Shown piece after piece: positions 9,767 through 19,306 of a DNA stretch of 64,000 bases. The translations under genes and the position numbers were made by a program. Numbering within the stretch: position 1 is the stretch's first letter; each line of letters begins with the position of its first letter. Source of the DNA: Desulfobulbus sp. (GTDB taxonomy: Bacteria; Desulfobacterota; Desulfobulbia; Desulfobulbales; Desulfobulbaceae); contig WQZH01000004.1 in NCBI GenBank assembly GCA_009780825.1, positions 62,001-126,000 of the forward strand, written 5' to 3'. The notes under the pieces were generated by a model. It saw only the letters and a program-made list of their open reading frames with translations, made no database searches and was not told the origin of the DNA.

Positions 9767-11548
9767 TCATGCCTGCATATTGTCGGCGGAATAGAGATAT
9801 CGTTTAATCTTGTGGGTGGCGGTTTTGACGAAAGGCTCGCGCCGTTCCAGTATTCGGGCAATATGGGAAGAGTGCGAGAGTTGCCCGTTGACGGTGGTTC
9901 GTATCTCTTTGAACAAATCAACGATATACCGCTGTCGCTGGGTCCGACTCTGCCCGGCTGTTTTCCCGTCGATGAACTCGTAGTCCGGGTACACCCAGGC
10001 CTCGAGCAGACCGCCATTCTCGACCACCAGCGACTCGACCACAAAGGGATAAGCGTTCAGCCTGTGCTCGATCGCCTCAGGATACACGTTTTCACCGTTG
10101 GACAGGACAATGACCGACTTGGACCGTCCCTTGATGTACAGGTTGCCCACGGAGTCGAGCATGCCAAGATCGCCGGTCTTGAGCCAACCGTCCTCGGTCA
10201 ATGTCTCCTTGGTCGTCTCCGGGTCGTTGAGATAACCTTTCATGATGTTCCGGCCCCGGGCCAGGATCTCGCCGATTCCGGTCTCGGGGTTGGGATCTTC
10301 AATGCGGATTTCCACGTTGGCCACCGGCTTGCCGACGGAACCGAGCCGAATGGTCGTGTCGCCGTGCGGCCCACCGGCGAGCAGCGGTGCCGCTTCGGTC
10401 AGACCATAGCCAACCAGGAAGGGGAACTTGGAATCACGCAGGAAGGCCTCCACCTCCGGGTTGAGGGCGGCGCCGCCGATGCCCATCACCTGCAGCCGGT
10501 TGCCGAAAAAGGCGTAGAGTTTGGCGCCGATCTTGCGATAGATCATCTTCCTGCCCAGACTGAACCGGCAGATGAAGCTGAGCATCTTACTTTTTTCCAC
10601 GGCCGGGATCACCCGTTTCTTGAATATTTTCTCGATGATCAGCGGCACAACCAGCATCAGGTGCGGCTGTTCCGTCTCGCAGATCTTCTGGAGGATGGCA
10701 GGAGTGGGCGTCTTGCCGGCATAGGCGATCCGGCACCCGGTCGCCAGCGGCAGGAGAAAGCCGGCGGTGAACTCGTAGGTGTGAGAGATGGGCAGCACCG
10801 AAAGCACAACCCAGCCGGGAGCGATCCGCATAACACCGGCGGCGGCGTGGACGTTGGCGCAGAAGTTGCCATGGGTGAGCATCACTGCCTTGGAAAAACC
10901 CGATGTCCCAGAGGTGTAGAGGATAGAGGCGAGGTCGTCCGGCGCAACCTTGGGAAAATTCAGGGCTTCGTCGTGGGCCTGTTCACCGAATTCCGCGAAG
11001 GCTTCAGCGACGAAGTCGCTGAAGGTCCGCAAATTGATCAGCCCGGTGTCGTCGCGGTAATCGTCAAAGGTGATGACATGGCGCAGCTGCTGCTTGAGAT
11101 CGTAGATTTTTTCGATCTGCCGCTGGGTGAGGAAGATCACATCGCAGCGCATTTCACCCAGAATATGGTGGACATCGGCTTCCGGGAGATCGGCAAAAAT
11201 AGGGACGGTGACCGCACCCAACCGGACCACTGCCAGATAGACGATCCCCCAATGATGGGAATTTTCTCCGAGGAGAGCGACCCTGTCGCCCTGTTTGACG
11301 CCGAGGCTTTGCAACAGCGCGGCAAGGGCAAGGATACGCTCATGGACCGCTTTATAGGAAAGCGGTTCGTCCAGCGCCATGCCGACGGCGGGCAATTGTC
11401 GATGTTTGCGGCAGCTGATATCAACCAGGTCGTTCAAGGTCATCGCGTTCTCCTGAATGACCGGCAGGTGCTCCGCCACCACCTGATCACCGGCGATTTC
11501 CCCGCATTCCACCATGTCCTGTTCGGTTGTATCTGGCGATGTCTGCAT
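9767..11548 (-). CDS. AMP-binding protein, long-chain acyl-CoA synthetase-like
   Basis: ILYTSGTSGFSKAVMLTHGNF, GYGLTEAAPLLA, GWLKTGDLGMLD adenylation motifs. Adjacent to the FadL-like gene. Confidence 0.92.
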   Translation of the reverse strand: MQTSPDTTEQDMVECGEIAGDQVVAEHLPVIQENAMTLNDLVDISCRKHRQLPAVGMALDEPLSYKAVHERILALAALLQSLGVKQGDRVALLGENSHHWGIVYLAVVRLGAVTVPIFADLPEADVHHILGEMRCDVIFLTQRQIEKIYDLKQQLRHVITFDDYRDDTGLINLRTFSDFVAEAFAEFGEQAHDEALNFPKVAPDDLASILYTSGTSGFSKAVMLTHGNFCANVHAAAGVMRIAPGWVVLSVLPISHTYEFTAGFLLPLATGCRIAYAGKTPTPAILQKICETEQPHLMLVVPLIIEKIFKKRVIPAVEKSKMLSFICRFSLGRKMIYRKIGAKLYAFFGNRLQVMGIGGAALNPEVEAFLRDSKFPFLVGYGLTEAAPLLAGGPHGDTTIRLGSVGKPVANVEIRIEDPNPETGIGEILARGRNIMKGYLNDPETTKETLTEDGWLKTGDLGMLDSVGNLYIKGRSKSVIVLSNGENVYPEAIEHRLNAYPFVVESLVVENGGLLEAWVYPDYEFIDGKTAGQSRTQRQRYIVDLFKEIRTTVNGQLSHSSHIARILERREPFVKTATHKIKRYLYSADNMQA

Positions 11549-11709
11549 ATTTTTGCCCCACTCTTGTCATGTGTACTTACTGTCGGCCTGTTTACCATAA
11601 CAGAAGAATGTTTTCAAAGAAAACAGGCAATTCCCTTGACAGGGTGAAAAGAGAGCGGCTATTTTTACAGATTTACATGTTTGCCTTCAACCGCCTGCGA
11701 TGATTGAGT

Positions 11710-12948
11710 ATGCCACGATTTCTCTCTTGCACCTTTTTGTCGATAGTGGTGAGTGTTGTCTTGCTTCTTTCCCCCTTGACCAATGCACGGGGCGAGCAAC
11801 CAGCCACCTCGACAACCAAAACAAAGCAACAAAAGGCCGCTCCAGGCAGCGGCAGCAAGGCAAGCGCGCCAGTCAAGGCCGCTTCACGGGCCGCCCACCC
11901 TCATCAGCCCACCGCAGTACATTCTGCGGCCACCTCGGCAACCAACAAAACGAGCCAGACGGCTCATTTGTCGAAGCCAGCCAAGCGCACCTCCCAGGCG
12001 CACGGAGCCGGCAAGGCCGCCTCTCCCGCCAAACAGCAGCAGGTTGCCCACCGTCAGCCCGTTGCAACCCCAAAGACCACGCCGGCACTGCAAACAAAAA
12101 AAGCCAAGAAAAAAAGCATGGCGCGCAACACGGCGCGTCCTGCCGCGACAGCGGCAAATTCCACATCTGTCAGTAGTGCACCACTGGGAATCGAACAACA
12201 GATCAGCGCGAGAAGCGCCATCATCCTGGACGCGAAGAGTGGCGCGGAACTGTTTGCCAAATATCCCGACAACCCGCGCCAACCCGCCTCCACTATCAAG
12301 ATCGTGACCGCCATGATCGCGATCAAGTCATTGAAAAACAATGAGATCGTCGATATCAGCAACCATGCTGCCAGCATGCCCAGTTCCAAGGTTTTTCTTG
12401 AAACCAGCAAACAGTACCAGGTCAATGATCTGATCAATGCGGTTCTTCTGGCCTCGGCCAATGACGCCAGTGTCGCCCTGGCGGAGAAGGTCGCCGGCAG
12501 CGAGGAGAATTTCGCCAACCTGATGACGGTCTCGGCGCGCATGTGGGGAGCGCGCAACACCGTTTGCCGAACGGCCTCGGGGCTCACGGCCCTTGGCCAG
12601 CAAACGACCTCCCGCGATCTGGCCACTATCTTCCGCTACGCCATGCAGCACGACGAGTTTGCCCAGCGGATGCACGAAAAATTCATCACCACCTCGTACG
12701 GCAAGGTTTTGCGGAACCATAACAAGGCACTCTGGCGTCTGGATGGTGCGCTTGGCGGCAAAACCGGCTATACCGTCGCCGCCCGTCAGACCTATGTCGG
12801 GCAGTTCAGCCGGGACAACCAGACCATCGTAGTGGCTCTCATGGGGAGTGAAACGATGTGGGCCGACTTGGCCAAGCTGGTCGAGTACGGCTTTAAAAAA
12901 CAAAAGGATGGGCAATTAGCGCGGGTCAGCGCCAACCCCACCGGCTGA
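11710..12948 (+). CDS. D-alanyl-D-alanine carboxypeptidase (peptidase S11) with a basic low-complexity N-terminal linker
   Basis: PASTIKIVTAM (SxxK), SANDASVALAE (SxN), GGKTGYT (KTG). Signal peptide, then about 130 aa of Ala/Thr/Lys/Gln-rich sequence. Confidence 0.9.
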   Translation: MPRFLSCTFLSIVVSVVLLLSPLTNARGEQPATSTTKTKQQKAAPGSGSKASAPVKAASRAAHPHQPTAVHSAATSATNKTSQTAHLSKPAKRTSQAHGAGKAASPAKQQQVAHRQPVATPKTTPALQTKKAKKKSMARNTARPAATAANSTSVSSAPLGIEQQISARSAIILDAKSGAELFAKYPDNPRQPASTIKIVTAMIAIKSLKNNEIVDISNHAASMPSSKVFLETSKQYQVNDLINAVLLASANDASVALAEKVAGSEENFANLMTVSARMWGARNTVCRTASGLTALGQQTTSRDLATIFRYAMQHDEFAQRMHEKFITTSYGKVLRNHNKALWRLDGALGGKTGYTVAARQTYVGQFSRDNQTIVVALMGSETMWADLAKLVEYGFKKQKDGQLARVSANPTG

Positions 12949-12984
12949 AGATTACGATGGACCGCTCCCGCCGCCGCATTTGCG

Positions 12985-13020
12985 AAAAAAAAGGGCTGCA
13001 GGAATGCAGCCCTTTTTTTT
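12985..13020. terminator. Bidirectional Rho-independent terminator
   Basis: AAAAAAAAGGGCTGCA-GGAA-TGCAGCCCTTTTTTTT between convergent genes. Confidence 0.93.
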
Positions 13021-13037
13021 CGCACTGTTTAAAAAAT

Positions 13038-13412
13038 CTACCGCTCCGCAGCTAACTGCTTACGCACCGATTCAAGAAAAACATCCCGCTTGAACGGTTT
13101 TTCCAGCGTAGCAATATCACCGAGATAGCCGGCCATGGTCAGGTAGCGTTCCGCCTTGATGGCGCCCCCACCCGAAATGGCCAGAATCTTCTGTTCAGGA
13201 TAGTCACGCACCAACTCCATGATGAACTTCAAACCATCTTTAACCGGCATAATCATATCGGTGATGACTAAATCAAACGCATAGCGCCTGACCAGCGATA
13301 TCCCCTCTTCGCCGTTTTCGGCGGTATGGACGGTATACCCTTCCTGCTCCAGCATCTGGGTCAGCATGGTGCGAATCTGCGCCTCATCGTCGACCACCAG
13401 TATCCGTTTCAA
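13038..13412 (-). CDS. Single-domain (CheY-like) response regulator
   Basis: 124 aa: ILVVDDEAQIRTML...DLVITDMIMPVKDGL...LEKPF receiver motifs; no output domain. Confidence 0.93.
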   Translation of the reverse strand: MKRILVVDDEAQIRTMLTQMLEQEGYTVHTAENGEEGISLVRRYAFDLVITDMIMPVKDGLKFIMELVRDYPEQKILAISGGGAIKAERYLTMAGYLGDIATLEKPFKRDVFLESVRKQLAAER

Positions 13413-13561
13413 ACGGCATCCTCCCTCTATCGCAGCCTATTGCCCCAAGTGCCAAGATTGATCGAACCTGTTGTGATCAGGCCGTTAATATTCTAAATTT
13501 CAATGACGCGTACTCATCCTACAAACGATGCCTGCGCGGTTCAATAGCTTTTTCTGCGGGC

Positions 13562-14515
13562 CTATTCTTTCTCCCGCCGGCATAATCGCCCAAAGCCGCC
13601 CGGGATAGTGCCCGAGGACCAGTATGCCCGCCCCTGTTTGAAATCGACAAACCACTGACCGCCAGGTTTTCTGGTCGCATCGACAAAGATAAACGGTTGC
13701 TCGCTGAAGAAACAGCCATGCACATACTGACCCGATGCCGATTGCTCCCGCTCAAGCAGCGAGAGGGCCTCCGCCAGCGAAGGCAGGCGCCAGTCGACAT
13801 GCCCCGCAAACCGCGCCCGGTTCACACGGTCAATCTCCCGCCGCATCGAACGGTGACTCATAATATCGATGCCGCCGCGTTGCCACATCAGCCCGGTGAC
13901 TCTGTCGCTCACGGTCAAACCGTCATGATTGTCGACCAGAGCCTTGGCAAAATGCCCCTGGGGATTACGCTCTTGTTCGGCGAAATTAAACCGGCGCACC
14001 AGGGCACCCACATCTTCCTCACTCATTTCGGCAGGTTCGTGCGGCAGGACGATTCGATCCGGCACCGTCACCACCGCTTCCCGTCCCGGCAATCCGGTCC
14101 CGTCTGCCGGTGTGTTGCCTGATTCGAACAGCGGAATCACCTTGGAATCATCATCGCTTTCCACCACATTGGCCAGCAACCAGCGCTTCAATTCCTCGTT
14201 GATGGGGTGAGTCCGCTCAAAGCGGGCCACCTTGCCTTGTTCCGTGACACAGCGGCGAACCATTTCCGGCGGCACCAAGATCTCGGCAATCACGCGGGCA
14301 TGTTTGATGCCGCGTTCCATCAGGCACAGCTTTGGCTCCTCATCCCAAGCGTCGATGAAAAAATAGTATATTCGTTCATTTTTGCTCCGTACCCGTTCCT
14401 TGCCTCCCCAGCTCTCAAAAGTGCCAAAGGTATATTCAGGTGTCATTTCCCAGTCGATCGCCGGTATTTCCATTTGCACCAATTTTTCGAAGAGCCCCAT
14501 TTTGACCTCCATCAA
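13562..14515 (-). CDS. DUF1566 (Lcl-type C-terminal domain) protein with an uncharacterised N-terminal region
   Basis: DNHDGLTVSDRVTGLMWQRGG...VDWRLPSLAEALSLLE...YWSSGTIPG resembles DUF1566; no signal peptide. Confidence 0.75.
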   Translation of the reverse strand: MMEVKMGLFEKLVQMEIPAIDWEMTPEYTFGTFESWGGKERVRSKNERIYYFFIDAWDEEPKLCLMERGIKHARVIAEILVPPEMVRRCVTEQGKVARFERTHPINEELKRWLLANVVESDDDSKVIPLFESGNTPADGTGLPGREAVVTVPDRIVLPHEPAEMSEEDVGALVRRFNFAEQERNPQGHFAKALVDNHDGLTVSDRVTGLMWQRGGIDIMSHRSMRREIDRVNRARFAGHVDWRLPSLAEALSLLEREQSASGQYVHGCFFSEQPFIFVDATRKPGGQWFVDFKQGRAYWSSGTIPGGFGRLCRREKE

Positions 14516-14598
14516 GGTTGAAAATGATTTACAAGACCGTTAGATACACATTTAGTTGAATTTCTTATTACTATAATGAGAGCGATTGCCATTTCAAC

Positions 14599-16689
14599 AT
14601 GAAAAAGCCTGAGCAAACAAAAACAGGTTCACCACTGCCATTAGGCCCGACCATCACCCATCAGGGCGTCAATTTTGCCATTTTTTCACGGCACGCCTCT
14701 GCGGTCACCCTGGTCGCCGCCCCAAGGTCCAGACCAAATGAATGGGTAGAATTCCCGTTTGATCCGCGGGTCAACAAAACCGGCGATATCTGGCATATCC
14801 TGCTGTGCGACGCGCCCCTCCCGCTCCTCTACGGTTACCGGATCGATGGTCCGAGCGATCAAAAAAGCGGGCATTGCTTCGATGCCGGCCGTATCCTGCT
14901 TGACCCGTACGCCAAGGAGTTACATCCCTCTGCCTGGGGAGCCCGGCGAACCTATCTCGGCACCAGCCCCTGCAGCCTTTTGGACAAGCGCGACTATGAC
15001 TGGGAGGGTGACCGGCCGCTCAATATTCCCCTGCGGGACTCGATCATCTACGAACTCCATGTCCGTGGCTTCACTCGTCACTCTTCGTCCGGAGTCGATC
15101 ATCCCGGAACCTTCAGAGGCATCACCGAGAAAATACCCTACCTCGAAAAGCTGGGCATCACGGCGGTGGAATTGATGCCGGTGACGGAGTTCAACGAGAA
15201 CGAATCCATTTTCACCAACTCCCTCACCGGCGAGCGGCTGAAAAATTTCTGGGGATACAGCCCGCTCTCCTTTTTTGCGCCCAAGTCCAGTTACAGCAAC
15301 GATCCGCAATCACCGCTCACCGAGTTCCGCGACATGGTCAAGGCGCTGCACAGGGCAGGCATCGAAGTGATTCTCGATATTGTCTACAACCACACCTCCG
15401 AGGGAGGTGCCGACGGCCCGACCACCAGTTTCCGCGGCATCGACAACACCATCTATTACCTGCTCGATCCCTGGACCCGCGCATATCTCAATTTCTCCGG
15501 CTGCGGCAACACATGCAACTGCAATCATCCCATTGTCCGCAGCCTGATCATGGACGCCTTGCGCTGGTGGGTGATCGACATGCACGTCGATGGCTTTCGC
15601 TTCGACCTGGCCGCAATCCTCGGCCGGGATTCGAACGGCCAGGTCCTGTCCAACCCGCCGGCAGTGGAGAGAATCGCCGAAGACCCGATCCTGGCCCATA
15701 CCAAAATCATCGCCGAGGCCTGGGACGCGGCCGGACTGTATCAAGTGGGCCACTTTTCCCGGCACCATCGTTGGGCCGAATGGAACGGCCGTTTCCGCGA
15801 CGACGTCCGCGCCTTCATGTGCGGCCATGCCGGCATGGTCCCGGCATTGGCCACCCGCATTGCCGGCAGTTCCGATCTCTATCAGCATTCCAACCGCCGC
15901 CCCTGCAACTCGATCAATTTCATCACCAGCCATGACGGCTTCACCCTGGCCGACCTGGTCAGCTACAACGAAAAACACAATCTGATGAACGGCGAGAACA
16001 ACCGGGACGGCGACAATAACAATATCAGCTGGAACAGCGGTGCAGAGGGAGCGACCGCCGACAAGGGCATCCTGGCCCTTCGTTCCCGCCGCATCCGCAC
16101 CATGGCGACGATTCTGCTGCTCTCCCAAGGAGTGCCGATGCTGGTTGCCGGCGACGAATTCGGCCGCAGCCAACAGGGCAACAACAATGCCTGGTGCCAG
16201 GATAACGCCGTCAGTTGGATTGACTGGAACCTGGAGAGGAACAATAAGCTGTTGCTGCGCTTTTTCCGCAAACTGATCCGGCTGCGCAAGGCGCATCCGG
16301 TCTTCCGGCGCGAAGATTTCTTCCTCCACGATCCCCAAGGCCGCAAGCCAGACGGGCCGCCGTTTGAGATCCTCTGGCAGGGCCTGCGGCCGGGCGAGCA
16401 GGACTGGTCCTGGGATTGCCGGACCCTGGCCTTTCTCCTCATCGGCGCGAACCTGCAACCGCCCGATGCCGATTTTTTCGTCATGCTCAACGGCAGCCCC
16501 ACCCAGACCGCCCTGTTCACCGTGCCCCCGGCCAGCAAGGGCAGGATCTGGGCGCGGATCATCGACACCGGGCGCTGTCCGCCTCAGGACTTCGTTGACC
16601 CGGAGCATGGCGATACGGTAAAGTGCAGCCATACTCTTGCAGTCCCCAATATGGGCTGCATTGTCCTGCAGTCGCGACCTACGAGGTGA
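14599..16689 (+). CDS. glgX: Glycogen debranching enzyme / isoamylase (GH13)
   Basis: PLGPTITHQGVNFAIFSRHASAVTLV, VIDMHVDGFRFDLA, MLVAGDEFGRSQQGNNNAWCQDN. Confidence 0.95.
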   Translation: MKKPEQTKTGSPLPLGPTITHQGVNFAIFSRHASAVTLVAAPRSRPNEWVEFPFDPRVNKTGDIWHILLCDAPLPLLYGYRIDGPSDQKSGHCFDAGRILLDPYAKELHPSAWGARRTYLGTSPCSLLDKRDYDWEGDRPLNIPLRDSIIYELHVRGFTRHSSSGVDHPGTFRGITEKIPYLEKLGITAVELMPVTEFNENESIFTNSLTGERLKNFWGYSPLSFFAPKSSYSNDPQSPLTEFRDMVKALHRAGIEVILDIVYNHTSEGGADGPTTSFRGIDNTIYYLLDPWTRAYLNFSGCGNTCNCNHPIVRSLIMDALRWWVIDMHVDGFRFDLAAILGRDSNGQVLSNPPAVERIAEDPILAHTKIIAEAWDAAGLYQVGHFSRHHRWAEWNGRFRDDVRAFMCGHAGMVPALATRIAGSSDLYQHSNRRPCNSINFITSHDGFTLADLVSYNEKHNLMNGENNRDGDNNNISWNSGAEGATADKGILALRSRRIRTMATILLLSQGVPMLVAGDEFGRSQQGNNNAWCQDNAVSWIDWNLERNNKLLLRFFRKLIRLRKAHPVFRREDFFLHDPQGRKPDGPPFEILWQGLRPGEQDWSWDCRTLAFLLIGANLQPPDADFFVMLNGSPTQTALFTVPPASKGRIWARIIDTGRCPPQDFVDPEHGDTVKCSHTLAVPNMGCIVLQSRPTR

Positions 16690-16693
16690 CCAC

Positions 16694-17233
16694 ATGATCA
16701 AAGTGTTGATGTTGGGCGATTCTCTGGTGGAATGGGGCAACTGGTCCAAACATCTCCCCCATATCGCCGTGATCAACCGGGGCATTGCCGGCGAAATGAC
16801 CGAGGAACTCTCAGCCCGGCTGATGGATGAAATCGACGACTGCCCCGATCCGGATGTGGTTCTCGTTCAATCCGGCACCAATAACCTGCTGATGGGGTAT
16901 ATGTTTTTTCCGGCGATCTTCACCACCATGATGCAGCGGCTGCGTGCCTGCTATCCGCATGTGCCGCTGATTCTCTGCTCGTTGATGCCCATGCCCGCCG
17001 CCCCACTCCACGAAATCGAACAGGTCAACCGGCAACTGGCCGAGGTGGCCGCAGCCATCGAGCATTGCGTCTTCCTCGATCTGATCGGCCCCTTTTCCGA
17101 ACAATGTCTGCCCATCACCCATCCCGGATTTCTTGCCGACAATGTGCACCTCAGCACCAGGGGTTATCAAGTTTGGGGGGCAGAAATCGCCCGCTGCCTG
17201 AAGCTCCTGTTTCCCGAAGCTAGTCGAGATTGA
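16694..17233 (+). CDS. SGNH/GDSL family hydrolase
   Basis: VLMLGDSLVEWGNW (block I), VLVQSGTNNLL (block III), DNVHLSTRGYQVWG (block V). ATG at 16694, 4 nt after glgX. Confidence 0.88.
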   Translation: MIKVLMLGDSLVEWGNWSKHLPHIAVINRGIAGEMTEELSARLMDEIDDCPDPDVVLVQSGTNNLLMGYMFFPAIFTTMMQRLRACYPHVPLILCSLMPMPAAPLHEIEQVNRQLAEVAAAIEHCVFLDLIGPFSEQCLPITHPGFLADNVHLSTRGYQVWGAEIARCLKLLFPEASRD

Positions 17234-17352
17234 CAGAGGACCATCAACTTCTTATTACATTATCCAATTCGCGATCCTGATCACCCCCTGTGGCCGCCCC
17301 GATTCATCACCATCGTCGGAATGCTTTCATCCCCTCACATTGGAGAGTTTAT

Positions 17353-18216
17353 ATGTTCCTGCCGCCCAAGATACTGATTCGTACCGCTCTTTGCCTAGCC
17401 CTGATCGCCCCGGTTTCCGCCCAGGCCGCAGAACAACCGGCTGCTTCTCCGCAGGAAACAGTCGCCGGGACCACGCTCGACGGCGTATCCCTGCAGGGGA
17501 ACGTCCTCGAAACCATGAACAGCACCGGCTACACCTATCTGCTCATCGATGCCGCCCAGGGAAAAATCTGGGTCGCCATCCCCGAAACCCAGGTCAAGGC
17601 TGGCCAGATCCTGACCATCGCGTCGGGCACAACCATGTTCAATTTTACCTCCAAGACCCTGAATCGCACCTTTGACCGCATCATCTTCGCGCCCGGTTTG
17701 GACAAGAGCGCCCAAGCGGTACCTCAAGCCGCAGGCGGCGCAGCCAAACCCGCTCAGAAGAACGGATTCGATGCCGCCTTGCGGGCCGAGGCTGCCGGCG
17801 CCAGGAATGTTCCCCCTGAAGGAGGTATCGATGTCGGCGGACAAGGTGTCTCGACCGGCAGCGCCGGGGCGGTGGTGCCTTCTTCGATCGAGGTCAACGT
17901 GCATAAGGCCACCGGACCGAACAGCTATTCGGTGGGCGAATGCTTCGAGCAGGGCAAGGAATTGAACGGCAAATCCGTCCGTGTCCGGGGCAAGGTGATG
18001 AAGATCTCGCGGATGATCATGGGCAAGAATTGGCTGCATATCCAGGATGGAACCGGCAACCCGTTGAAAAACCATCACGATCTGGTGGTCACCACCACAG
18101 AGGCGCCAGTTGAAGATACGGTGGTCACCATCGAAGGCACACTGGCAGCCAACCGGGATTTCGGCGCAGGCTACCGGTACGATGTGCTCATCGAGGACGC
18201 CAAGGTCGAACAATAG
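17353..18216 (+). CDS. Exported protein with OB-fold-like C-terminal domain
   Basis: Signal peptide (ILIRTALCLALIAPVSAQA); two modules, GNVLETMNSTGYTYLLIDAAQGKIWVAIPE and GKSVRVRGKVMKISRMIMGKNWLHIQDGTG, typical of periplasmic OB-fold proteins. Confidence 0.65.
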   Translation: MFLPPKILIRTALCLALIAPVSAQAAEQPAASPQETVAGTTLDGVSLQGNVLETMNSTGYTYLLIDAAQGKIWVAIPETQVKAGQILTIASGTTMFNFTSKTLNRTFDRIIFAPGLDKSAQAVPQAAGGAAKPAQKNGFDAALRAEAAGARNVPPEGGIDVGGQGVSTGSAGAVVPSSIEVNVHKATGPNSYSVGECFEQGKELNGKSVRVRGKVMKISRMIMGKNWLHIQDGTGNPLKNHHDLVVTTTEAPVEDTVVTIEGTLAANRDFGAGYRYDVLIEDAKVEQ

Positions 18217-18227
18217 GCCATCTTGTC

Positions 18228-18818
18228 TTGCCCATGCATACGCATACGCCCAGGATTCTTCCCGCCGAGATCGGCTTTGATTTCGATGGCGTCATTGCCG
18301 ACACGGTCGAGGCCTTTATCCGCATCGCCTGCGAACAGTACGGATACTGCGGGATCTGCCCGGAACAGATCACGCATTTTTCCGTGGAGTCGTGCCTGCC
18401 GATGGAGGCGGGACTCGCCGAGACGATCTTCCTGCAGATTCTGCGTGATTCGGTGGGAACAGGCCTGTTGCCCATGCCGGGAGCGGTCGAGGTGCTTGGC
18501 GAATTGTCCCGGCACGGCCGGGTGAGCGTTGTCACCGCCAGGCCGGAAGCAGAACCGGTACGGGTCTGGCTGCAAACGATTTTTCCGGAACCTGTCTGGC
18601 AACGTATGCAGGTGACAGCCGTGGGCGACCATGACGACAAGGTCCGACACGTCAAGGCATTGGGATTATCCGCCTTCATCGACGACCGGGCCGAGACCTG
18701 CATGCAGTTGCACCATGCCGGCATCGAGGCTATCGTGTTCAGCCAGCCCTGGAACCAAAACCGCCATGCCCTGCCCACAGTACGCACCTGGGCCGAAATC
18801 CGCGATCTCTGCCTGTAA
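18228..18818 (+). CDS. HAD-superfamily hydrolase (nucleotidase-like)
   Basis: [15 protein letters not shown] (HAD motif I), [23 protein letters not shown]. Confidence 0.82.
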   Translation: MPMHTHTPRILPAEIGFDFDGVIADTVEAFIRIACEQYGYCGICPEQITHFSVESCLPMEAGLAETIFLQILRDSVGTGLLPMPGAVEVLGELSRHGRVSVVTARPEAEPVRVWLQTIFPEPVWQRMQVTAVGDHDDKVRHVKALGLSAFIDDRAETCMQLHHAGIEAIVFSQPWNQNRHALPTVRTWAEIRDLCL

Positions 18819-18838
18819 ACCCTCCAAAAGAGCCATCC

Positions 18839-19282
18839 ATGCGCTGCCCTGCCTGCGGAACCCAGATCGTTCCTTTCAAAAATCCGGCCCCCACCGTGGA
18901 CATCATCATCGAAACCGAGGGCGGCATTGTTCTCATTGAACGGAAGAATCCCCCCTTCGGCTGGGCCTTGCCCGGAGGGTTCGTCGATTACGGCGAATCA
19001 TTTGAGGATGCGGCCCGCCGGGAAGCCGCGGAGGAAACCAGCCTGACAGTCACCCTGACCCTCCAGTTCCACACCTATTCGGCTCCGGACCGCGATGCCC
19101 GCCAACACACCGCCTCAACCGTCTATATTGCCACGGCCAGCGGGCAGCCGGTGGCGGCGGACGATGCCCAACGCGCCGAGGTGTTCTATCAGGATAACCT
19201 GCCGCCCCTGGTCTTTGACCACGAACGCATCCTGCGGGATTATTTCGCCTTCAAGCAAAGCGGCAACAGGCCGCGCCTCTGA
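18839..19282 (+). CDS. NUDIX hydrolase
   Basis: [24 protein letters not shown] is a Nudix box; N-terminal CPACGTQ. Confidence 0.93.
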   Translation: MRCPACGTQIVPFKNPAPTVDIIIETEGGIVLIERKNPPFGWALPGGFVDYGESFEDAARREAAEETSLTVTLTLQFHTYSAPDRDARQHTASTVYIATASGQPVAADDAQRAEVFYQDNLPPLVFDHERILRDYFAFKQSGNRPRL

Positions 19283-19306
19283 TCGACGGGCGTTTAAAAT
19301 CCGGTT

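Noticed and set aside
9743-11647. 634-aa plus-strand ORF
   Set aside because: Shadow of the acyl-CoA synthetase on the minus strand; no recognisable domain.
15310-16785. 491-aa minus-strand ORF
   Set aside because: Antisense to glgX; shadow frame.
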